A stretch of DNA of 60,640 bases, from the NCBI GenBank assembly GCA_003696765.1, contig RFFX01000002.1:1-60640 (forward strand), given 5' to 3'. The DNA is from Zetaproteobacteria bacterium. Its GTDB lineage: Bacteria > Pseudomonadota > Zetaproteobacteria > Mariprofundales > J009. The notes under the pieces were generated by a model. That model did no database searches. It saw nothing but the letters and a program-made list of their open reading frames with translations, and was not told the DNA's origin. This document shows, in pieces, positions 55,601-60,640 of the stretch. Position 1 is the stretch's first letter. Every line of letters begins with the position of its first letter. The position numbers were made by a program, and so were the translations under genes.

Positions 55601-55910
55601 TCGTCAGCAACTGGTGCGCACGCAGCTGATCGAGGAGCTGTTCCACATCGCGTGCCACCGCTGCCTGCTCGACCTCGAAGATGGCGGCCAGCTCGCTGGC
55701 GATCGATTCCACAGTGTGGCTGCCGTCGCACAGCTCGAGCACGGCGGCGGCGGTGTGGTTGAGTGAGACGCAGCGGCCGGTGTCGTGGTCGATCACCACC
55801 ACCTCGTCCAGCCCCTCCAGCTCCTCGAAGGAGAGATCCGGTTTTCGTCTTGGATGATTGATGTTTATGCTCCTGTCGCAACAAGTCCGTCCATGGATTT
55901 TGTGCGGCAC
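55581..55910 (-). CDS. PqqD-like peptide chaperone
   Basis: A protein of about 95-109 residues with the PqqD fold. The core includes DHDTGRCVSLNHTAAAVLEL, DGSHTVESIASEL and a helical C-terminus (VARDVEQLLDQLRAHQLL). PqqD proteins bind the leader of a precursor peptide and bring it to a radical SAM enzyme, which is encoded next. The only canonical start is GTG 55910, which lies inside hairpin H5 of repeat copy R; the first 14 residues would then come from repeat DNA. A non-canonical start downstream is the alternative. Confidence 0.85.
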   Translation of the reverse strand: MPHKIHGRTCCDRSININHPRRKPDLSFEELEGLDEVVVIDHDTGRCVSLNHTAAAVLELCDGSHTVESIASELAAIFEVEQAAVARDVEQLLDQLRAHQLLTTAQATD

Positions 55911-55948
55911 GCCGATGCCGCGATGTCGGCTTCTTGCGAAGCCGTCAT
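55873..55948 (-). repeat. Five-hairpin element, copy R (H1 and H5 only)
   Basis: H1 at 55922-55946 (sense GACGGCTTC GCAA GAAGCCGAC) begins 2 nt after the radical SAM stop. H5 is partly kept at 55877-55904 (sense CACAAAATCC ATGGACGGACTTGTTGC). H2, H3 and H4 are missing. The copy lies between the radical SAM and PqqD-like genes. Confidence 0.85.
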
Positions 55949-55949
55949 G

Positions 55950-57167
55950 TCATTGCCCCTCCAAAGAGGGGTCGGTTTTACCACCGAGCAGCCAGGCCGA
56001 AGTGCGGCAGTCGTGGCAGCTGAGTTGGTTGTGACACGCATCGACTGCGGCGGACGCCGGGCCGATGGGGATGGCCCGCAGCTGCTCGACGATGGCACCG
56101 CGGCGGATGTTGCCCAGCCTGCGGCCGCGTGCAAAGATGCAGGGGAGGATGGCGCCGTCGGCCGCAACACACAGCTTGCCACGCCGGGGGGGGAGCGGCG
56201 TCGGCAGGGCTGGTTCCTCGTCACGATCGACGCTCTGATCGCGGCCACGACCGATGGCGCGGATCGGATGGACGGCGATCGCCGCCTCCTCCACCCCCAT
56301 GGAGCGCAGCAGCGCCCGGGTCGGCTCGGCATCGTCGCGGTTGTGCGCCATCGTGATGATGCTCACCCGGCAGGGGATCCCGCGGGCGACCACCCGCCGG
56401 ATCGCCGTGATGGTCCGCTGCCAGCTGCCGGGGAGGCGGGTGACGGCGTCGTGGCGGGCGGCATCGTGGCTGTAGAGCGAGAAGGCGAAGGCGAGCGCTG
56501 CTCCGCCTGCCTCGGTCAACCGTTGCAGCAGCGCGTCGTGCAGCAGCAGGCCGTTGGTGTAGATCTCGATGGTGGCGAAGTCACGGGCGCGCGCATGGCG
56601 CACGGCGGTGACCAGCTCGGGGTGGATCAGTGGGTCGCCGCCGGTGAACTGCACCCGCGCCCGCCCCAGGGCGCGGGCCTGGTCGAGCAGATCGATGATT
56701 TCTTCGGCACTCAGGTGGGCCTGTTGTTCCGGCGTGGCGTCGGCGTAGCAGTGGAGGCAGCGCTCGTTGCAGCGCAGGGTCAGCTCGACGAAGAGCAGGC
56801 CGAGATCGCCGCAGACCAACTGGCGCAGCGCGTCGCTGGTTGGCGTGGCCTGTGCGATGCCCTCCAGCGCCGGCAGATGGCGGGCGGCGGCGGCCAGCGG
56901 GCAGGAGTCGGCGACAGGCTCGGGCCGCAGCCGTCGCTCCAGCGCGGCGGCGAGGCGACCGCTCAGTTGCAGTGGAGGGTGGTCGCAGCGGTGGAGCAGC
57001 AGATCGGTTCCCCGCCGCGCGACGAGGGCCACCTCGCCGCGGGGGAAGAAGAGGGGGCGGGTCAGAAAGGGTGGATTAGCAGTGGGCGGGTCGGCTGGCG
57101 GTAACGCATCGGCCCGGAGGCGCGTCAGGAGTGGCTGCTGTTCTTGTTCCCCGACGAGGAGTTGCAC
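55950..57167 (-). CDS. Radical SAM/SPASM-like peptide-modifying enzyme
   Basis: A 405-residue radical SAM protein. The cluster motif is CNERCLHC (CxxxCxxC), followed by GGDPLIHPELV. A C-terminal Cys set (GKLCVAADGAILPC, then CHNQLSCHDC) resembles a SPASM domain that binds extra Fe-S clusters. Enzymes of this type (PqqE, AlbA, MftC) modify ribosomal peptides. The start is unsure: GTG 57167 overlaps the 3' end of the peptide gene by 43 bp. Encoded directly after the candidate precursor. Confidence 0.85.
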   Translation of the reverse strand: MQLLVGEQEQQPLLTRLRADALPPADPPTANPPFLTRPLFFPRGEVALVARRGTDLLLHRCDHPPLQLSGRLAAALERRLRPEPVADSCPLAAAARHLPALEGIAQATPTSDALRQLVCGDLGLLFVELTLRCNERCLHCYADATPEQQAHLSAEEIIDLLDQARALGRARVQFTGGDPLIHPELVTAVRHARARDFATIEIYTNGLLLHDALLQRLTEAGGAALAFAFSLYSHDAARHDAVTRLPGSWQRTITAIRRVVARGIPCRVSIITMAHNRDDAEPTRALLRSMGVEEAAIAVHPIRAIGRGRDQSVDRDEEPALPTPLPPRRGKLCVAADGAILPCIFARGRRLGNIRRGAIVEQLRAIPIGPASAAVDACHNQLSCHDCRTSAWLLGGKTDPSLEGQ

Positions 57168-57427
57168 TTCTTGCGCCGATCATCGCAGCTCTTGCGGTTC
57201 TTCTCGCCGCTACGGCCGCAGGGGGCGCAGAAGCAGGGGGCGCAGGAGGGGTTGCCGCCGCTGCCACTGCTGCTGTTCTTGCTGCCGTTTTTGTCTTTGC
57301 TGCCGCTGGCCCAGGCGTCGTTCTGTGCCACGACCAGCGCGCCGAGCACCGCCGGCGGGGTGTAGGCGCCGAGCCGCAGCAGCCGGCGGCGTGCGGAGAA
57401 TCGACGTTCCTGACCATACGGTTCCAT
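57125..57427 (-). CDS. Cys/Ser-rich exported peptide, candidate precursor
   Basis: A 100-residue protein. The N-terminus reads RRRLLRLGAYTPPAVLGALV and ends AQNDAWA, a signal-like leader with a twin Arg. The remainder (from about 46) is rich in Ser, Lys, Gly and Asn. Six Cys lie in 27 residues, beginning CAPCFCAPC and ending KSCDDRRKKC. The next genes on the same strand are the radical SAM and PqqD-like genes, so it may be the precursor substrate. The last codons encode SSGNKNSSHS. The start at 57427 is chosen as the first residue before the basic leader; an upstream ATG is also in frame. Confidence 0.6.
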   Translation of the reverse strand: MEPYGQERRFSARRRLLRLGAYTPPAVLGALVVAQNDAWASGSKDKNGSKNSSSGSGGNPSCAPCFCAPCGRSGEKNRKSCDDRRKKCNSSSGNKNSSHS

Positions 57428-57483
57428 GGCTGCCTCCCGAGCGTGGCTACGCAATCGGCGTAGGATAGGCTAGAGTACGGCTG

Positions 57484-58617
57484 ATGTCAAGCGCGCGGGA
57501 TTTCGCCATGCATTGTCGCTGGTTGCAGGCCGAGTTGTTGCGCGGTGCGCCGCTGTGCGACCATCCGCTGCTTCACGATGCCGACTTCTGGCTGCAGGCG
57601 CGTCGGGAGGGGGTGATGGCGCTGCTCTGGCACCGCCTGCACCGGCAGGTGGCGCTGCCCGAGGCGCGGGTCGAGGAGATCGCCGAGGCCCTGCGCGAGC
57701 AGGCGGTCGAACGCGCGGCGCTGGTGCGGGCGGCCGGGCGGTTGCTCACCATGCTGCACGAGGCGGAGATCGCCGTAGTGCCGCTGCGCGGGCTGACGCT
57801 GGCCGAGAGGCTCTACCCGCGCACCGATCTGCGGCCGCAGTCGGACATCGATCTGCTGGTCCGGCCGCAGGCGATGGAGGCGGCGCTGGAGCTGTTGCGT
57901 GGGCAGGGCTTCGCCCCGATCAACGACTGGCAGCCCCATCTGCTCGCCCGTGGCACGGTGCTGGTCGATCTGCACGACGAGCCGCTCGGCGCCGATCGCA
58001 TCCGCTGCTGGCGGCGGCTGACTCCGCTCTCCGTCGAGACCTTCTTCGACCGCGCCCGTCCGGGCAGGGTGGCCGGCGCGCCGGCGCTGGTCATCGACGA
58101 TGCGCTGCAGCTGCCCTGGCTCTGTTTCCACGCCGCCAAGCATTCGTTCGAGCGCATGATCTGGCTGTGGGACATCGCCCTGCTCTGCCGGCGGATCACG
58201 AACGACGACGGGTGGGGCCAGGCGGAGGAGACCATCCGGTTTTTGGGGCTGCAGCGCCCCTGCTGGTTCGCGCTCGGCTATGCGGCGGCCAACCTCGCCG
58301 CACCGGTCCCGCCGGAGCTGCTGCGCGCGATCCGGCCGGCGATGGACTGGCGCGAGCGCGCCCTGTTCCAGCGCCACCTGCGCCACGAGCAGATCCCCTT
58401 CCTCGCCGAGCGACTCTTCGCCCGCATGCTGCCCGGCCGCGCAGACCGGCTCGCCTTCTGGCGCGAGACCATCGTGCCACGGCGCGAGGTGCGCGAGCAG
58501 ATCGCCGCCGGCGGCTGTGTGCGCTGCACCTTCATCCGCACCCGGCTGAGCCAGCTGATGCAGGCGCTCTCCCTGTTCGGGGCCGAGCTGCGCGGCTGGC
58601 GCAAGCTGGGCGGGTAG
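57484..58617 (+). CDS. PF14907-type nucleotidyltransferase
   Basis: A 377-residue protein of the uncharacterised nucleotidyltransferase family. The metal motif is QSDIDLLV (119-126, DxD) after the LRGLTLAERLYP block. A helical remainder contains Trp-rich stretches. It diverges from the peptide gene with 57 bp between them. Together with the HprK-like and PqqD-like genes it forms a known neighbourhood (HprK-related kinase A system), so a role in modifying a peptide or carrier is inferred. The substrate is unknown. Confidence 0.8.
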   Translation: MSSARDFAMHCRWLQAELLRGAPLCDHPLLHDADFWLQARREGVMALLWHRLHRQVALPEARVEEIAEALREQAVERAALVRAAGRLLTMLHEAEIAVVPLRGLTLAERLYPRTDLRPQSDIDLLVRPQAMEAALELLRGQGFAPINDWQPHLLARGTVLVDLHDEPLGADRIRCWRRLTPLSVETFFDRARPGRVAGAPALVIDDALQLPWLCFHAAKHSFERMIWLWDIALLCRRITNDDGWGQAEETIRFLGLQRPCWFALGYAAANLAAPVPPELLRAIRPAMDWRERALFQRHLRHEQIPFLAERLFARMLPGRADRLAFWRETIVPRREVREQIAAGGCVRCTFIRTRLSQLMQALSLFGAELRGWRKLGG

Positions 58618-58622
58618 GCGCG

Positions 58623-60002
58623 GTGGCCTCCTCGTTCGTCTGTCAGGAGTGCGGCTGCCTGCTGCGCAAATGGCAGGGCCAGTGCCCCGACTGCGGCGGC
58701 TGGAACACGATCAGCGAGCAGCCGGAGCTGCCGGTCGCCCCGCGCAAGGGCTCCGGAGGGGGCAGGCGGAAGGAGGCGCTGGCGGCGCGGCCGATCACCG
58801 AGGTGGGCAGTGAGGCGCACGGACGGTGTGCCACCGGTATCGGTGAGCTCGACCGCGTGCTCGGCGGCGGTCTGGTGCCCGCCTCGGCGGTGTTGATCGG
58901 CGGCGCGCCGGGGATCGGCAAATCGACCCTGCTGCTGCAGGCCGCCGCACTGCTGGCCCGGGATGGCTCGGTGCTCTATATCACCGGCGAGGAGTCGGCC
59001 GCCCAGGTGCGGCTGCGGGCGGAGCGGATCGGCGCGCTGCACGATGGCCTGACCATCGCCGCCGGCGTCGATCTGGAGGCGATGCTGGCCACCATCAGCG
59101 AGGCGCGGCCGCAGGTGGTGGTGGTCGATTCGATCCAGACGGCGACGGCGGCCACGCTCGGTTCGGCACCGGGAACGGTGGCGCAGGTGCGCGAGTGTGC
59201 GGCGGCGCTGATCCGCGCGGCCAAGTCGGTCGGCTTCGCGCTGGTGCTGGTCGGCCATGTGACCAAGGAGGGGGCGCTGGCCGGCCCCCGGGTGCTGGAG
59301 CACATGGTCGATTGCGTGCTCTACTTCGAGGGGGATCGCGGTCATGCCCACCGCATGCTGCGGGCGGTCAAGAACCGCTTCGGCCCTGCCGGCGAGGTGG
59401 GAATCTTCGAGATGCGCGACTCCGGCCTCAAGGGGGTGCGCGACGCCTCCCGCCTCTTTCTGCACGAGCGCAGCGCGGAGACGGCCGGCTCGGTGGTGCT
59501 CGCCTGCATGGAGGGGACGCGGCCGCTGCTGGTCGAGGTGCAGGCGCTGGTGGCGCCGACGGTCTACGCCACCCCCAGACGGGCGGCGGTGGGGATCGAT
59601 CCCAACCGGGTGGCGATGCTGATGGCCATCCTCGAGCGCCGCATCGGCCTGCCGCTGGCCGGGCAGGATGTCTACCTCAATGTGGTCGGCGGGGTACGCA
59701 TCGTCGAGCCGGCCTCCGATCTGGCGGTGGCCATGGCGGTGATCTCCGCCTGGCGCGATCAGCCGTTGCCGGCGAAGCTGGCGTTGTTCGGCGAGGTCGG
59801 GCTGACCGGCGAGGTGCGGCCGGTGGGGCAGCCGGAGGCGCGGCTGCGCGAGCTGGCTTCGCTCGGTTTCGCGCGGGTGTTGCTGCCGCAGGGCAACCGC
59901 GCGCGGGCACTGCAGGCGGCCGAGCGCATGGAGGCGCCGCCGGCGCTGCTTGCCGCGGCCAGCCTGGGCGAGGCGGTGCGCCTGCTGGGCGCGGGCGGGT
60001 AG
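58623..60002 (+). CDS. radA: DNA repair protein RadA
   Basis: A 459-residue RecA-like helicase that processes recombination intermediates. The N-terminal zinc finger has CQEC and CPDC (7-24). Walker A is GGAPGIGKSTLL near 98-109, the RadA-specific KNRFG follows, and a C-terminal Lon-like protease fold (GQDVYLNVVGGVRI) ends it. The GTG at 58623 is taken as the start. It is 5 bp after the nucleotidyltransferase stop, which may be coincidence of gene order. Confidence 0.96.
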   Translation: MASSFVCQECGCLLRKWQGQCPDCGGWNTISEQPELPVAPRKGSGGGRRKEALAARPITEVGSEAHGRCATGIGELDRVLGGGLVPASAVLIGGAPGIGKSTLLLQAAALLARDGSVLYITGEESAAQVRLRAERIGALHDGLTIAAGVDLEAMLATISEARPQVVVVDSIQTATAATLGSAPGTVAQVRECAAALIRAAKSVGFALVLVGHVTKEGALAGPRVLEHMVDCVLYFEGDRGHAHRMLRAVKNRFGPAGEVGIFEMRDSGLKGVRDASRLFLHERSAETAGSVVLACMEGTRPLLVEVQALVAPTVYATPRRAAVGIDPNRVAMLMAILERRIGLPLAGQDVYLNVVGGVRIVEPASDLAVAMAVISAWRDQPLPAKLALFGEVGLTGEVRPVGQPEARLRELASLGFARVLLPQGNRARALQAAERMEAPPALLAAASLGEAVRLLGAGG

Positions 60003-60055
60003 GATTCTCGGGCAGAGGGCTCCTGCCGCATGGCGGGGTTGTGGGCGTGCGCACG

Positions 60056-60133
60056 AAGCCGGCCGGAATCCCCGGCGTTGGCGTGGCGCGCAACCACTCC
60101 ATGGACCGGAGCTATTTGCGATGGAGTCGGGCG
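60056..60133 (+). repeat. Degenerate five-hairpin element, copy S (before the AAA-ATPase)
   Basis: GCAACCACTCCATGGACCGGA and TTTGCGATGGAGTCGGGCG match the H5 arm and right flank, ending at the ATG. H1-like sequence is at 60056-60083 and the middle is lost. Low similarity, accepted because of its position and orientation. Confidence 0.5.
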
Positions 60134-60640
60134 ATGAAGTTTCCCTACGGCATTCATGATTTCCAGCGGCTGATCGAAGGCGGCTATTTCTATGTCGACC
60201 GCACCGCCGCCATCCGCGACATCGAGAATGCGGGCGATCAACTGCTCTTCCTCCGTCCGCGTCGGTTCGGCAAGTCGCTGCTGCTTTCCATGCTGGAGAA
60301 CTACTACGATTTGGCCAGGGCGGATCGCTTTGACACGCTCTTCGGCCATCTGGCCATCGGCCGCGACCCCACCCCCCTGCACAACGCGTATCTCGTGATG
60401 AAGTGGGACTTCTCGCTGGTGTCGGCGCAGGGGAGCGCCGAAGAGATCACCAGGCGGCTGAACCAGCACATCAACAACCGGATCATCGATGTGCAGAACA
60501 AATACGACTCCCACCTGAAATTCCAGGCCAAGATTCAGGACGACAACGCCATCGCATCCTTCGAATCCCTCTGCAGTGCGATCAGCCGATCCGGCTTCAA
60601 GCTCTACCTACTGATCGACGAGTACGACAACTTCGCCAAC
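60134..60640 (+). CDS. AAA-ATPase-like protein with predicted PD-(D/E)XK end, 5' part only
   Basis: The first 169 residues of a protein cut by the window end. It begins MKFPYGIHDFQRLIEGGYFY and has VDRTAAIRDIENAGDQLLFL, RRFGKSLLLSML (an AAA P-loop) and YLLIDEYDNFAN at the end. These are typical for the PF09820 AAA-ATPase family, often expanded in genomes and fused to a nuclease-like domain. Function is unknown. The ATG is next to a degenerate repeat copy. Confidence 0.88.
   Translation, partial: MKFPYGIHDFQRLIEGGYFYVDRTAAIRDIENAGDQLLFLRPRRFGKSLLLSMLENYYDLARADRFDTLFGHLAIGRDPTPLHNAYLVMKWDFSLVSAQGSAEEITRRLNQHINNRIIDVQNKYDSHLKFQAKIQDDNAIASFESLCSAISRSGFKLYLLIDEYDNFAN

Overview
The window is GC-rich bacterial DNA with dense, mostly co-directional protein genes and one tRNA. 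The gene families (ClpA/ClpS, an RpoH-type sigma factor, FtsEX, HflX-MiaA, DsbC, RadA, BolA, RibD, an infC-rpmI-rplT-pheST order, a PrsK/PrsR-like two-component pair) point to a member of the Pseudomonadota. Nothing in the sequence fixes a class. Neighbouring genes very often overlap by ATGA, GTGA or TTGA, so translational coupling is the normal arrangement.

Layout. 0.1-1.4 kb: two rSAM/selenodomain-type transferase genes. 1.5-7.1 kb (minus): PilZ, LysM, plsY, trmO, clpA, clpS. 7.1-13.9 kb (plus): HAD phosphatase, TatD nuclease, three sugar-nucleotide genes making uronic-acid precursors of a surface polysaccharide (UDP-HexNAc dehydrogenase, UDP-GlcA epimerase, UDP-Glc dehydrogenase), ribD and bolA. 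14.1-21.3 kb: a possible FliX-like protein, two diguanylate cyclases, and a minus-strand MoxR-DUF58-transglutaminase operon. 21.4-29.5 kb: tRNA-Val, thrS, infC, rpmI, rplT, pheS, pheT, dapA. 29.6-32.8 kb: a sensor kinase, a sigma54-type regulator and a small exported protein. 32.9-45.5 kb (minus): rpoH, Tim44-like, CPBP protease, hflX, miaA, glucosaminidase, mutL, RRM protein, M14 peptidase, dgt, ftsX, ftsE. 45.7-52.1 kb (plus): HDOD, MBL hydrolase, dsbC, rph, rdgB, udgB, an RPE-family protein and a membrane protein. 52.1-54.6 kb: a lipoprotein with a PDZ-like domain and an MFS transporter. 54.5-58.6 kb: a RiPP-like cluster (HprK-like kinase, PqqD-like protein, radical SAM protein, a Cys/Ser-rich exported peptide and a divergent PF14907-type nucleotidyltransferase). 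58.6-60.6 kb: radA and a truncated AAA-ATPase.

Two things stand out. First, about 20 full or partial copies of one intergenic element lie in the window. A full copy is about 150 bp and is a string of five hairpins, called H1 to H5 here. The stems change by paired substitutions between copies, and the H1 loop on the sense strand is usually a GNRA tetraloop (GCAA or GCGA). H1 often supplies the TGA stop of the upstream gene, and H5 usually ends 10-30 nt before the start codon of the downstream gene. Copies split normally tight operons (ftsE/ftsX, infC/rpmI, mutL/bax), and two copies are flanked by short direct repeats that contain the stop/start codons. I read this as a structured, probably mobile or once mobile RNA element that inserts at gene junctions and may affect translation or termination.

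Second, the 54.5-58.6 kb cluster combines a PqqD-like chaperone, a radical SAM enzyme, an HprK-like kinase and a candidate precursor with a Tat-like leader and a CAPCFCAPC motif. It looks like an uncharacterised peptide-modification system. Both interpretations are inference; the hairpins, motifs and gene order are read directly from the sequence.
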